Of a stretch of 64,000 nt of DNA, positions 11,991 to 26,500 are shown piece by piece. Below the pieces are notes generated by a model. The model saw only the letters and a list, made by a program, of their open reading frames with translations. It was not told the origin of the DNA and did not search any database. Position 1 is the first letter of the stretch; each line of letters begins with the position of its first letter. The stretch is from Ignelater luminosus (lineage: Eukaryota > Arthropoda > Insecta > Coleoptera > Elateridae): contig VTPC01005931.1 of assembly GCA_011009095.1 (NCBI GenBank), positions 23,233-87,232 of the forward strand, in the 5' to 3' direction. Position numbers and translations under genes: made by a program.

Positions 11991-12432
11991 TAGGGTTGCC
12001 AGATCTCCTATATTTAATAGGAGTCTCCTATATTTAACTAAAATCTCCATTTACTATTGAATATAGGAGTAAATCTCCTATATTTCTTTGTTTTCTATTA
12101 TAATTTATAATAATTAACAAAAGAATAGAGAAAAAAACCAACTTATTTCATATTTCAGACTTAACTTTTCGTTTATGTGTATGTTGCCTAACCAACATTT
12201 GATTGTTTGTTTGATATTAAAAGGACTTTTATTTACTTAAGTGGGCCTAAATAAGTGTTTGTTTATGTTTTTTATTGTGGAAATACAGTTGTGTTTGTTA
12301 TTTCTTACAATAATGTTTAAACTATCTTGCGTTAATACAACAAGTTAGAAAATTTTCCCGTGATCTCCTATATTCTCCTCTATTTCTTCATCTTATCTTC
12401 TATTATTTGCTTTTTACAATCTGGCAACCCTA
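11991..12432. mobile_element. hAT-type MITE, 442 bp
   Basis: Perfect 14-bp terminal inverted repeats TAGGGTTGCCAGAT lie at 11991-12004 and 12419-12432. The 8-bp flanks TTCCAGCA (11983-11990) and CTCCAGCA (12433-12440) differ at one base. The subterminal regions are rich in repeated TCTCCTATATT motifs in both orientations (for example 12006-12030, 12063-12085, 12363-12385), probable transposase-binding repeats. No coding capacity. Confidence 0.9.
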
Positions 12433-14332
12433 CTCCAGCAATACTACTGCAATTGGTGTGAACCCACCAAGATCTTAATATGCCCTAATAGGAACTAGAG
12501 CGCATACTCTTAATATAAACCTTAATGCAAAAGTGGCACAAACAAATCCAGTACCCTCAACATGTGGGCGTAACCGGCGAAATTAGAGGCTGTATTTAAA
12601 AGTTTTACAATTTAAGGATATCATGAACTAGAAGCAGTGATTTTTCTTTTTATTATTCTATTTATTAAATAGCAGTAGTAATAATTATTTTAATTAGGCT
12701 ATTCATAGTCGCATGTTATAGAAACAAATAGAAATATAATACTAAAATTAATTGTACGTTCGGGTGGTTGTACTAGCACACACTTGGTTCGCATTTTTTC
12801 GGTGCAGTGCCTTCGGTTGGTAAATTGCACCACCACAGAGCGAGTGCCGTGCCTTCAGGTGGTCGCACTGCACTTTTTTGGGTCACTCAAAATTGCACTG
12901 TTTTACTTCAAGGTACAGCTAGCATTTGTGTAGTTTCAAGCTATAAAATGACAGGTTTATTAAAAGGTTTATTGAAGAATTAGTAGAATCTTTCCTATTC
13001 TCTAATGTTGTTGAATTCATCATAAATAAAATGTTTAAATTGTCATTTCAGATATCACTTTTTTTCTAAATCAGTTGTACTTCGGATTGCCGTCAGTACA
13101 AAAGCTTACTTTATAAAAGAAAACTTAAAAATAATACTCGTTTTTAAATTACCTACTAACCTACCTGCGTTTTGCACTTCTACTTAGTTATTGCTAAATG
13201 GTAACACTACACAAATTTACTTTATAAAAGAATACTTGGAAGTAATACCTACCTATTCATTTTCAAACTACTTGCGTGTTTCAGCGAGCAATAAATTTTT
13301 TTATTTGAATTTAGGTGCGAACCACATGTTTTCAATTTGGCGCGGTTGTTGCCGGTGCCTGTGCAACTTGATCACATGATCACTTTGCCTCAGTGCATAT
13401 TCAGTATGTACTAACACGGTGCTAGTGTGGTGCCACTACAAGATGAGACTGGTAAAGTGTGTTTATTTCTAGTTGGCTAAACCTAAAACTGCCTAATGCT
13501 GCTATAAAAGAAAATGAATAACAGGGAAAAATAAAATTCCTAAAAATTGGAAATAATTTATTCATGGCAGTTTACATATTCTGATATAAAAATTATGCAA
13601 AACACTTTACATGATATAAATACAATAAAATTTTTATATAAATGTATAATATTAATAACATTTATTATTATATACAAATTAGAATGGTTATTTTGACCAG
13701 ACATACTCGTTAAACACAGATAAACTAAGGAATATACAGACATTTGAGTTATCTTAAAATTAGGCGTTCTGCATATTCCTTAAAATAAATTATTAAACAA
13801 TTAAAGAAAAGTACCACAATTGCAAAAAGAAAACATTTTGATTTTGTAAATATCTTTTTTAATGGAAAATTTAAAATTCATCATAATAAATTAAAAATAA
13901 AAACTACATTTGTTTGGTTTTAAAAGTAGAAGTACAAGTACACTTGCTTTTTGGCATTTAGCTAAACGACTATAACAAAAATAGAGCCAATAGAGTCGGC
14001 TATGTTTATTTTTTTTTATTGTGTTAACTTGCTTAGCCTATTAATAATTAGCAAAGCTGGTGCTTGCCATTCTTCAATACATGATAATACCAATATCCTA
14101 AAGGCGACACATGGTTGATTTAATAGATTAAAGATTTTCAAACAGCATTAGTTGTATTAATTTTCAAAACATTAGAAATATTCTAAATTTTGATTTTATT
14201 AGTAAAATAAGAACGTACTAATTGTAAAACCCGCATGTTTAATGTGTAAACTCTAAATTTGTTAAATTGGTTAAAAACAACAAAAAGAGAAAATAATTCA
14301 ATATAGTATTAAAATCTCCGAGGACATGTGCA
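12433..14332. other. Intergenic region between RasGAP and sick, with degenerate repeats
   Basis: No exon is seen. At about 12760-12880 and 13310-13440 lie GC-richer blocks with CTTCGG and GGTGC motifs. Between them is a diverged tandem duplication of about 109 bp: TTACTTTATAAAAGAA near 13107 recurs near 13217. The left part is probably an old unidentified element. The last 800 bp are AT-rich and would include the sick 3' UTR on the minus strand. Confidence 0.45.
14005..14010 (-). terminator. Candidate polyadenylation signal for sick
   Basis: TTTATT on the plus strand gives AATAAA on the minus strand, about 325 nt past the sick stop codon. In such AT-rich DNA this hexamer is frequent, so the assignment is weak. 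Another lies at 13557-13562. Confidence 0.25.
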
Positions 14333-17300
14333 TTATGATACACTTTCAGTTCCCACATTGCTTTCATGAGTTAAATTTGAGTCCAGACTATTACAGTCAG
14401 AGTCATTTGAATGAGGACTGGAATAATTTGCTGCTTCTTGTAAACGCATTAGCATATTAAGCAAAGGATCTCCTTCATTCTCAGCTTGTGAGTTAGACCC
14501 TGTTTCAAGACCTACATCCCGGGCAGTAATGCTAGTTAAGCCTTGTGGTGGAGCACCTGGCCAGGGATACGTGTCCAAGATAAATTGGCATGGATCAGTC
14601 CAAGGAGCTCTTCTACCATATAATTGTAAACCATCATGAGCTTGTTTACGAAGATATGGAACCACTGAATAATTCCATACATCAGCAAACCATGCTCGAG
14701 CAGCATCTAGTTCTAATGGGCATCCTAAAATAAAAATACGGAGTATAAATGTATCCATTAACATATCTTTAAAAATATACATACCTAAAAATAAACTTGG
14801 TCCAATTGCAACATCTCCAGAACTATGAGTTTCCAAAAATGCATTTAAATGCTGCCAAACACGAGGTAACCAACCCAAAACAGCTGCAAGTTCTGGTTGA
14901 AGCCCTTGTTCTAATTCTAAACTTGCTAATCGCCTTCGAAGCACTCGGCCTAAAAGACCACGTGCAGGTTCCATATGGGGTGCTACTAATACCCATCTAA
15001 AACCATGCTGGAGTTGTAAACTAGTTGCCGAACATGCTGATTGTGCCATAGTTCCTAGAATTATATTTTGTTTTAAAAATTGTAATTCTAATTCTCAAAT
15101 TTCTCCAGTTGCTTACCAAGCAAACAAGGTAGATTTCGAGGTAATGATCCAAGTGCATCAGCTAGGGGTCCCGCTTTATGTAAATTATCTAACACTACCA
15201 CACATGGTAATACATTATTGTCACCAGCAGCCGCTTGTTCACCCAAATGGGTTAAGTATTGTCGTAATTCCTTACCAGACTTATTATCACAACTATAAAA
15301 TAAGAAATTAGTATCCTTAAGTTTATTCTTTCCTTTTTATTTACTTAAATGTAGCAACAGCTTCAGCAGGATCTCTTCCTAATGATTGTGCATGGAATTC
15401 TGCTAAACGAATTGCAAGGTGAGTTTTACCAGTTCCAGAAGTCCCACAGAGAACTAATCTTCGATGTTCTGATAATAATGAAACAAATCTTTGTGCTACA
15501 CCTTTAGGAATTAAAGCCTCAAATGCTAAAGCTGCAACAGGCTGTAAAACTATATGAAGAGATGTAACACAACCCACTGAGTAACCGACTGGTAAAAGAT
15601 GAGGAGGAGAGGAAGATGAATCGAATCTTCTTTCAGCTTCACCTAATTTATAACTAGCTATTGCATCTCCACCTGTGAAAGAATGTTTGAATAATACTCG
15701 AAATCAATTATTCAATAAGGTTATTTCTTACCAAGACCAAGGCCTCCACCAGGATCCAATCTTGCCACATGTTGTTTAAATGCTCTTCTCACTGCATTAT
15801 CCAACTGTGCCCAAGAAGTTGCAGCACCAACACTAGTATGTGCTATAGCGATTTCTCCAGTTGCATTTATACCATCACCATCATTTCCATAATGTTCTGT
15901 ATAATATCTGTTAACAGATGTAATAAATAATCATTATTAATTCTAGATAAAAAAATTTACTTTTCAAAACAATGTGGTTGTCCTAGGTAAACAGCAATTG
16001 CAATTTGTTTTCCATCTGGTTCGATTTCGGGCGGTGGATCTTCAACAGCAATAAGATCATTTATTGGATCAATACTGCCACTATTTACTATATCAGGTGG
16101 TACACTAGTTGCTCCTCCAACTAGCCTTTGAAGACGTTCATTATTTTGTTTTAGATTTAACATTTCACTCTGAAGTTAAAAATTTTATTGTTTAAAGAAA
16201 ATTCATAAATGTAAAAGAAGTAATTACTTACCCTCATCTTCATCACAGTATCTTTCAAACTTTCTAACTGATGTGCAGAACTGAGTGCTTCCAATCTGAT
16301 GTCTGTTAATACAAGATCTTTTTCTCTCAGTTGCTTTTGTAATTCGGCTACTTCTGCTCCTGTATCAATAGGTGCTGGTGGTGGTGGACTTGATTGCTGC
16401 TGCCTATCGCTTTCAGAGTCATTTTGTTGTGTTTGTACTTTTGTAACTTTGGCATTTCGAGAAAATGCTTTAGTGAAGGAACTTCTTAACTACAATTAAA
16501 ATAATCAAATCAGCAACAGTATACAAGGTGACAAATATATTTTATCGCCTTTTTTTTAACTGCTCTATTAACCCCTGGTTGCATAAAGCATTCTTAACTA
16601 TGTTGTCAAGTTAAGAATGTCATTAACCAATCAGAAGTAGTAAAATTTAGATGTCAGTTCAGAGTTATCCAATCAGGTCGCTAGATAGATATTAACGGTA
16701 TTAACTGGTTTCTCAAACCGATTCACAAAAACTTAATCCTGATAAATTATTGGGAATGAAGAAACTGTAACTGAAATATTTCGGTTATGGTTAGAACAAA
16801 ACTGAACGTTTATATCTTTCATTTTTAGTCCCTGATTTTAAGACCATTCAGTATTGCAAAAACTTGGGCACATATACACTTTTGAAAATTGGACAAGGTA
16901 AATTCCAAAAAGATTCTACAAGACCACTTGTTGCATTACTAATTCACTTTTTTTACTTTCTCCTGAATTTGTAAATATTTCTCAGCCTCAGTCCTTGTTT
17001 AACTTCAATACTGGCCTTCAGTTTCAGGACTTTAGGAAAAAGCAACTAGTGCAAAACGTCCAGGAATTAATAATTAATAAATTTCTGTATATTAAATAGA
17101 AGGTTTTTCTAAAGATATGCTGTGTAAAATAGTTTTATATATTTTAATAAAGATAAAAGCCAAAGTAAGATACACCTTGATTTATAAGACGAATAAACAT
17201 ATTTGTCATCCCATACAACATTTTACATATTCTAAAAGTGTTGGGTTACAACAGGATTGAAGTATTAATATTGTTTATGTAGTACCTTTAAACCTCTTGT

Positions 17301-17542
17301 GCTCTTTAGTATGCAATTAAAAAATAATTAACACTATTAAAAACAATTGAACTTATTAAATTGACTATATTTACCCATCCTTTTTTCTTTTTCTTTTCAT
17401 GTTTCTCCAGACTACATGCTGATGATAAACTAGAAACGCTATCAGAAGAAGGTTGTCGAGCTAGTCCAAGACCAATTCCAACTTGAGATGATTGTGCTCT
17501 TAAAGCTTCCATTGCAGCTTTTAATTCAGATAATTCAGAGTC
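14333..17542 (-). CDS. sick: sick 3' exon cluster: coiled coil and AAA+ domain
   Basis: Eight of the ten sick exons sit in this 3.2-kb block, with introns of 52-885 bp. The exon 17542-17375 (DSELSELKAAMEALRAQ...) and the exon 16489-16232 form the coiled-coil stretch. Exons 16169-15961 and 15907-15732 encode the pre-AAA region (QIAIAVYLGQPHCFEK, VRRAFKQHVARLDPG). Exon 15672-15345 carries Walker A, and 15292-15117 carries Walker B. The last two exons encode the C-terminal AAA lid (AARAWFADVWNYSV) and an acidic/Ser-Asn tail ending GTESVS. Internal splice phases are consistent throughout, so the block appears intact and under coding constraint. Confidence 0.95.
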
Positions 17543-20500
17543 CTGTAATAGTAATAATAAAAGTGTGGATTATTAAGGGTTTGAATAAATATTTATTCAA
17601 ATAAAAATAATGAATAACTTTTTATTCATTAATAATTTATTCGCCAATTTCTTATTGTAAATGCACCAGATTGGTAAGTTTGTAATTATTTGATTTATTC
17701 CTAATAAGTCTTATCACAAAAGGATTTGTAAACTATCCGTATACTTGTATTCTTCAATCTACAATATTTAATACTGGAACAAAAACAATATACTTATGTA
17801 AAAACTGTTGAGCGATTTATATCCTTCTGAATCGTATTTAATATTCAACAAACTGTGTACTGAAGTAGCAATACAGGATTTGTTTAAAAGAAATAAATTC
17901 AAAAGAACTAATGAAAATTTAGTACATTCGAAGTTATCTGAATATCGTTACAAGATTAACTTGAAAAAATTCTTCATAAATCTTATTAAAACCCACCATT
18001 CACCTTCTATTATTGTAGTACGATTTCGTTGGATACAATTACAATAAAATAATTAGTTTAATGGCTAATTATATGATTTATTAATATCACATAAATAACT
18101 TTTTAATTCATTAATACATTGTTTATTCGCGAATAATTTTGTATTTTAAGAATAACGAATACGAATAGATAACGAATATATTTTTATTTGTAATAACCCT
18201 GTCGTTAAATGCTTGATACTAAACTCCGCGTTTAATGAAATAAAATAAAATGTCGCCCTCCATACAGCAATTTTCATCTGATTTATATACACACCACAAA
18301 CTTCGTACGCGCTCAGTTCGATGCAAAATGTAACGTCAAATAAAACTTGAATTAATTTTGCGAAATTCAACACAAGTTTTTACTCAACATAGTTTATAAC
18401 AAATGGTGATATACCACAAAAAGAGTCTCCTATTCGTCTGAAATTTCCAAAATTACACTCTGTGGATACCCAAAAATACAATCCTCTACGTCGAAATGTT
18501 CGAAATTGATAGTCCACATAAGATATCAAGTTTGATCCAAATTTAAGAACTCGGGTGTAAAATAAATGGGCCATCAATTTTTTAAAAATTTTTTGATGTT
18601 TTCATCATTGTTGTTGTAATTTGAATCAAATTTTGATATTTCACGACAACAGACACTATAATAAATATAAAAAAGACAGCATGTGGTACTTATCAGTTTT
18701 TTAATGAACAATAATTAAATTTACAGATAATGGACGTGTAGAATTAAGAAATTTCATTTTCGGAAAATAAACTTAAAAGATATCGGGAACGAAATTTTTA
18801 CTTCAAAATACAATACTTTGTACTGCCTCCTCTAGCCCTAACTATTGCCTGCATCCGGCGCGGCGGTGCATACCCTTAATGAGATCGCCAATATCATTTT
18901 GCGGAATATTCTGCCATTCTTCCTGAAGTGTCACACGAAGCTTATTTTTTTGTGGTTGGTGCAACTGCACGACTTCTAACGCGCCTCCCCAGCATATCCC
19001 AAACATGTTCTAAAGGGTTTGCATCCGGGGAACACGCTGGCCAGTTTAATTTTTCTAGGTCGACTTTCATAAGGTATGCAGTGACGCATATCGCTGCATG
19101 CGGTCTGGCGTTATCCTGCATCAGGACAAAGTCATCACCTACAAATGGAGCAAATGGAACTACGTGATTTGACGAAATCTCCTCAATGTACCGCTGTGCG
19201 GTCAGCGACTCTCCATCAATAAAGAACAGTTCGGTGCAGGCTTAGTGATAAGCTGTGTGCTAAATATGCACTCAGGAAATCGTTCCCCTTTTCGTCTCCA
19301 TACTCGGTCTCTTCCATCTGGCGAATGTAGAAAGACTCATCAGTAAACAGTACAGTACTCCATTGTGCCAAATTCCAAATCAAATGTTCGCGAGCAAATT
19401 GTAGTCTTGCTACTCGGTGACGTAGGAGTAGCTTAGGTCCAGTTGCTGGCCTGCAAGCTTTCAAACCAACCTCCCGTAACCTTCGCCGAACTGTCCACAC
19501 ACTTACTTCGGTACCACGAACTTCACGGAGTTGATTATTTTTTGTTTCTACTGAAGTCAAATGGCGATTCCGTAGAGTATTAAGAACAAGAAATCGACCA
19601 TCGTTGGCAGTAGTTTTCCTTTTCCTACCACATCTCGGTCTCTGTATATTTCTGCCAGTCTCTCGAAAATGAACAAGTACCCTTTGGATGGTAGAGTGGC
19701 TGACATTAAGTACTCTAGCCGCATACCGCTGGCTTCGTCCATCTTCCAAAGTTAACAAATGTCACACAGTTGAAAAAAGCAGGTACCTCGATCGAATTGA
19801 TTGAATCTTGAATTTACGGAAGCTAGTGAAGAAAGCATATTTTTAAATTTAATTTTCTATGATTATTGTTCATTAAAAGATCTGATAAGTGCCATATGCT
19901 ATCTTTTTCTATACCTATTAATTTCAAGTTTAAGTCTTCTTTCGTAGTGGAACGTGCTCCAAAAGCATTTTAGCACCTGTTTCGAAGATTATCCAAAAAT
20001 AGAGAAAATTTAGCCATGTTTCCCGTAAGGCATGCAATTTCGATGTTATTTTGTAACAGAATATAACAGACAGACCGAATATACGTTTTATTAATGAGCT
20101 GCAAAGTATACATTTTCATTTATCTGAATGTCGGTAAACAAACACTCTGCAAACCAATGGGGACAACACCTTCTACCACTACAAACCGAAATCAAGGAAG
20201 AACATGTAAGGCTCATCTGAACCTAGGATCCAATTCACTAATCACAACGACTACGAATCGCTGGTAACAGACCAAAAAATCGTACCTCCTAATAGCATCT
20301 ACAGTTTAACTTTAGGTACCAAACGTTCATTCACGGCGTCAGCTATGGTAATTAGTTCTGAAGAGCACCTTTTTATTCTCTTGTTATTCCATTTGTAAGA
20401 TTATTTTGTATTTTTTACAATAAATTCAGTAATCAAAAACATTTCTAAACGCTACCGGTGCATTTCATATCATGCGACGTCTGGGCGCTCTTATTGTCTT

Positions 20501-23500
20501 GGAATACAAATCTGTAATTTATTAAATAAAGAAAATTCTTGTATCAAAATGCATTCTCATTAAAACATTTTCCTAGAATTAACCTTGCACGAGAATACAA
20601 ATGTTTTTTTTTGCAAGTCCATTCTATTTTGCATAACATTGTTACCATATGCCCCTTAGTTACCAGAAATTCAACTCGAGAGCTAGCTATATGCAGTCAA
20701 ACAAGTCAGTTTTGTATGTGAAGGGGTATTCCGACGACATACTATACACTTTAGTGAAGGCTAGACATGGTCGCGGGATGTGGAGAGGGTTGGCGTGACG
20801 CGCATTGGGATTGATTCGAGAACTTTGGTCTGAAGTGGTTGCTTGCGTGAGGTCAAGGAAGCACGAACTCTTCTAGACGCTACAGTTCTAGAACGCACCA
20901 TAGAAGTCCGTGTTGATTTTGTGTGGCCAAAATTTGCTTTTGGAATAGCTTTTTTAGAAGGAAAAAGCCTCCTTACAATATACTTTATTGGGTGAAGTTG
21001 GATCTTCTACGAGTAGAACGAAAATCGTCTCGAATTTTACTACCTCAGGTGCAAAATAAACGGGCCACCATTTCTTTTTTTAATTTTTTCATAATTTCGT
21101 CGTCGTCGTTGTAATTTGAATCAAATTTTTGATATTTCATGACAAAAGACACTATCGGGTATAGGTATAGGTAGCTCATTAATAACACGTATATTCGGTC
21201 TGTCCATTATATTCTGTTACAAAATAACATCGAAATTGCATGCCTTACGGGAAACATGGCTAAATTTTCTCTATTTTTGGATAACCTTCGAAACAGGTGC
21301 TAAAATGCTTTTGGAGCACGTTCCACTACGAAAGAAGACTTAAACTTGAAATTAATAGAAACAATTTTTAACATTCCATTAGATCTATCAGAAAATTTCT
21401 GTAATTCCTGAATGATCAGCGTTTTGAAGATGAAATAAATGGTTAATTATTGTGTATTGTCGGGGTTTTCGGATTCTAGAATTTGTAATTCGAGACCAAA
21501 AAAATAATGCCTATTAAAAGTTCATTATCTAGCGAATAAAATTAGGATCTTGTTTTCTTCTTCTAATAAAACCGCAAGCTAAATAGATTAGATCTTCATT
21601 AATTTTATCTTAAGATGATTTCCAAAAATCGTCCGAATCTCTGAGAAGTAATGAAACCACAGCCGCTTTTACTTTCCCGATGGCTTAAGAGAGATAACTT
21701 TTTCTATGCACAACCTTAAGCTCAAAAGACTCTCAACGTTAGTGTACGTCCACCAGAAGTAGAAATGACTCTCTAGAGTAACTTTTCTCTACTTATTATC
21801 TGCTTTCCTTGTTGCCTAATACCCTCAAAATCGCTTTCTATTATGTGTTAATTGAGTAGGTAAGTTATCGTCACAGAAGGGGGTGGCTGCCCTAGGGGGA
21901 AAATGCTTCTTCTACTTGTTCGACAGTTTCTTCTAATAAGGTTTCCAGTGTTGCTGCCAAAGGTGATATAGTTTGAAAAGGCAAAACCCGACATTTAACC
22001 GCTTCGGGCAGTCTCAAAGCGAGATATAAAGCGCAACTCTTAATTACACTAACTTCCCCAAGAAGGTTAGAAAAATGGAGAACGACGAATTGTTGTGTGA
22101 TCGCCTTCTGCGCTAAAGTGGAGAAGAGACAGTGGGTGCAAGACGGTTTCCCTAGTAGGATTTCTAAATAAAGCGGGAAGTGAGATTTTTGCGGAACTCG
22201 GAACAATGTCTTTCAAATCGAGATCAGCTTTAATAATATCTTAGTAAAGATTCCAATACGTGCACTGGCATTTGGGTGGATCAAAATGGATCGAAACTTC
22301 GCTCACCTTGTGCAAATCGATGCATGCACTATTTCTGTACCAAAATCGTACAAAGTTTATACAGTTGAAACTTAATAACTCGAACTAGAAGGGAAAACAC
22401 ATGTCGAATAATCAAAGCTTCAACTAATGATTTTCACATGAGAGTGTACAATGTGTCAGAAAAAAGTAACGCGCAAATGGAATGAAACAAGCCTGGTGTG
22501 CCTAAAATTCATTTCGGAGTAAACAGGTTACTTTCAGCTCTATTTAGCTGTTTAATTACGTTGTTAGGTACACGGATAGTAACGTTACCGTAAGCTAGAG
22601 ATAGATAAGTACTGACCAAGAAAATTGGCCCGCCTTCCCCCACCTCACCGTAATTTCCTAGCAGACCACTCAAACAATAAGTGTTTGGGGCTGCCTATTT
22701 ATGTCATGTCATCCAGTACAAAAACGAAATCAACGTTAAATTATAGCTTACATCTTCCTCCTATACTGTATAACTTATGAGTTATAACGGAATTAAACAA
22801 TAAAAAATCGTGCCAGAAGTCACCTAAGTTTTTCGAATCCAGCCAGTAAATTTTAGCCATGCCAAGCTTTTTATGCATGTCTATTGTACTATTATCACTA
22901 CAAACACGATTTTTTCTTGTATTCGATGACGTAGGGGTAAACTGCGGTCGCCGCTCGGTCTATTAGGTATTTTTGGCCAAAATAATCTGTGGTAGAGGTG
23001 GTCTTTTTGGGTGTTGGTTATAAGGTTGCTTGATTTTTTAGAGATGTATTTTAGCTTTAAAACGTCTGTAGCTCTTTAAGGAAGAAAGAGTGGACATACG
23101 TTTGTTAGGTTTTATTGTTCAAAATAATCTTACTATTTAACTGCCAAAATTATAAACCACCCTGTATATTCAGCAATAAGCATAAAAACTCTAATTTTAA
23201 AGGTTTTTTTTAATACGTCGCTGTATTAAGTAGCCAGAACTTGCGTTGACAACTACGCATGGTCCCGAGATATTATGTTTTTGTTAATTATTATAATTAT
23301 TATTTACTGTTCTGTATCTATTAATTCGCTTAAATCCAGAAGAGAAAGGAAGAGACGCTCTTAAGTTTAATGAACGTATTACGGGGAGTTTTTTCAAACT
23401 GTATCGCAAACCGCGGCAAAGCGTTCGTTTTGCGTGGGTAGTAAATAACGTTGAACAATTTTTGCTCAATCTTTTTATATTAAATCTGTAAGATTTTATT

Positions 23501-26500
23501 AAAAGTCTAAAAATACAAGTACTACATGTACTGATTTAAGAAATAATATACTTTTATGTAATATCCTCAAAAACATGTACTTTTACATAAAATATGTACC
23601 AAGTGCGCACTCTAATACAGAATTCCTAATTATGATAATCAGACAATAATTAAGCTAATTCCATTGACTGTAGGAAACACGGTTTAATACTACTTTTGGA
23701 TAGTATGCAAATGACCTTTTTGTTGAAGATAACACCGTTTAATAAGTCTTCGATTTGTTAAGTTATTCATTTACAAATTGTCGAAATTGAAGATTTTAAG
23801 ATACGGTTTAAGCCGACTTTTACAGCGAAGACCCTTCTTGGTATTTATTGTTTTTATCAAACATATAAGTAATATCATTTTCAAATAGCAATAATAAATA
23901 AAAAGTAATATAACATATACTTTGTGTGTGTAAAACGCATTAGCAAATTACATGTCAAAAAGCACTTAATTGGCTTATTAAGGTAGAGTAGAATAAAATT
24001 CAATCCTGAATAGCTTCCATTTAAGTAAATGGGAAATTCTGTTTTGTGATATTTATCTAGGTAAAATTAATTATTGCGACTAGAAAGTTATATACAAGAA
24101 GCAAACCAACAATAAAGAGAATTCAAAACCTTATTTTCACAGGAATATGTTGCTGTTTCACTAAATCTTCTATAAGAGTTATTCAATTAAAAACGAAGAA
24201 TAAAATGTTTTTCTTACCTTCTTTTCTGCTGTCGCCGTAAGATTTTGAAGCCTTTGCGTCATGGACGATAAACTTTGTTCAAAAGCCGCTACAACGTGAG
24301 CCTGAAACAAACGGAAAAAATGACTCTTAATACCTTTAATTCTATTGAGGTATAGCTATAAATAACAATTTTAGAGGGGCACGTTGACCTCACAAAGATA
24401 AAACGATTTAAATTTAACCCAATTAACATTTACTTCAAGTGCCCTTTTAAAGAGTCTCTTTTAAGTGAAACATATTGCGGACCTAATGCCTGCTATGCGG
24501 CTGGCGGCATCAAATTTCATTTAATTCACAATAATTATTATTGATACTACTATTTATCGCGATGAGCATAAATCAGTGAGTTACTACGAATATTATGTAT
24601 GCAGTCATTCAAGGTCTTATCAATATTCTTTAGGTCAATGTTAAGTTTATTTACACAGAAAATTGCAGTGAACATCATAAATATAGAGCGATCTAAAGTA
24701 CAAAAATAAAACATAATGAAGAGAATAATTTTACATTATTTGGTAGGTTTGATATATCCTGGAATAAAACTGGGAAACAGGAAGTAATAAAGTAACTTCA
24801 TTCTGATCCCCTCGCGTTTGCATACGCATTTTTACCCTTCGGGATTAATTTATTTACTTCATACATCAAGCGATTAATAATGGAAAGAGGACACGCCTAG
24901 AAAAATGTAATGCACTGACAAAGAAAATATTTTTCATGATGCCTTTTAGGAATTAAATTAGAAAAAATAGAGGGTGGTTGATCTAATAGTAAAAAAGCTT
25001 TTTTCTCACTTGATTGTCATAAAAGTAAGTTCTTTTTTTGGGAAATCCGACTTATAAAAAGAAGTTACTCTAGAGAATAAGAAACAGAAATGAAAGGAAG
25101 TTTTCTATAAAAGTTCAACCAGTCATGTTTTCATCCGTTTATAAAAAAAATAAATGGTGCCAAAAGTTCTTTTGACATTTATTATGATGTCTACTACCAC
25201 ATGAAACAATGAAATATAAAATTGATGGATTAAGTAGTCGCTCGTGATTGATTTAATCATTGTTACATAGCTTGTCGAATTAAGTCTATTATGTCTGCTC
25301 TTTTACTGTACAAAAAATGGAGTAAAGATTTTACAAAGTGATTATCAATCTTGACATTAAAAAGCAAAAAACAGTTCTTACATAGTGCATTGTACAAAAA
25401 GAAAACATAAAAAGAAAGACATTTTTGTATCATATAGAAGCACGGTCTTTTCAGATTCGATTGTATTAAATTTCCCTTATTAGATAAATAAATCAACAGC
25501 GAACTGCGACAATTGATATAAACTGCTCAACAATTGAAGTGGCCCACCAAAAAAAAAGAAACCACAGGTAGTTATGAAAAATGACCATGGGTAACTTTGA
25601 TATTGTCTTTATATATAATTCTACATTAATTTAGTGTATTTGGTTAGATGTTTATTTATTAAATTAATTTTCTGTTTTGTTTGTTTAAAGTAAATTTGTT
25701 GTTTTATTGTCTAGTTTTATTTGAATATCTTTTTTGTTCTTTCAGTTGTTTACTAGGGTTTTCATTCGGGTTTACATTACTTTGTTGACTATATCTATAT
25801 CATTTCACTATAGATCGTTTCTGTTAATGCCTTGAACTTTTCTAAAAATAAGTAGTTTTTTTTACTATTTTGTTACGCCTTTCTTTACAATCAGTGTCCA
25901 AAAGTTGACTAGATGGTCTACAGTTCCTTAGTCTTTTTCCGTTTAAATCTTAAAGGTGATAAAGCTGAGGCAACAAAATGCAAAATGTCGTGACATACAA
26001 TCCACCAAGATCTTGTGTTGCATCAACGCACAGTCAGTTCCTTTAGACCTGCGCGAATCCAGCAACCCCGAGTAGCAACCAATTCTCCGATGACTATCGA
26101 ATACCATAAACATACAAAACTATAGACTGTAACCCGATACCCCTAAAATGTATGCCTAATCAACTGTCTGTCCTAGTACGCTCAAAAACTATTTACAGTA
26201 TTCCCTTCACTATCACCTTGTAAAAGTTAAATTAAGGAGGTACAGGACCTTAGTGAAAATGATGAAAACATCATGAAATTTTGAGGATCAATAAAAATAT
26301 TTATAATATTTGTTGTCTGAAAATTCATAGTTTTTTTTATAAAAAAATATTAAAAATAGCAAATTTAACATTATAACAGCATATCAGACCCCACGCGTAC
26401 CTATATATCAATACTGTTAGCTATGAAAAAATGGTGACACTGCTCTGAAAAACTACATATGCATAAAAAAAAATTTTTCGAAATTATTGAAAAAAAAATT

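Noticed and set aside
16585..16745. Possible MITE with CTGGTTGCATAAAGC and CTGGTTTCTCAAACC ends
   Set aside because: The similarity is direct rather than inverted, and no target duplication could be defined.
17575..18200. Possible hAT MITE with AAGGGTTTGAATA and CAGGGTTATTACA ends
   Set aside because: The ends match poorly, no 8-bp duplication was found, and the sequence is low-complexity AATAAT/TTCATT.
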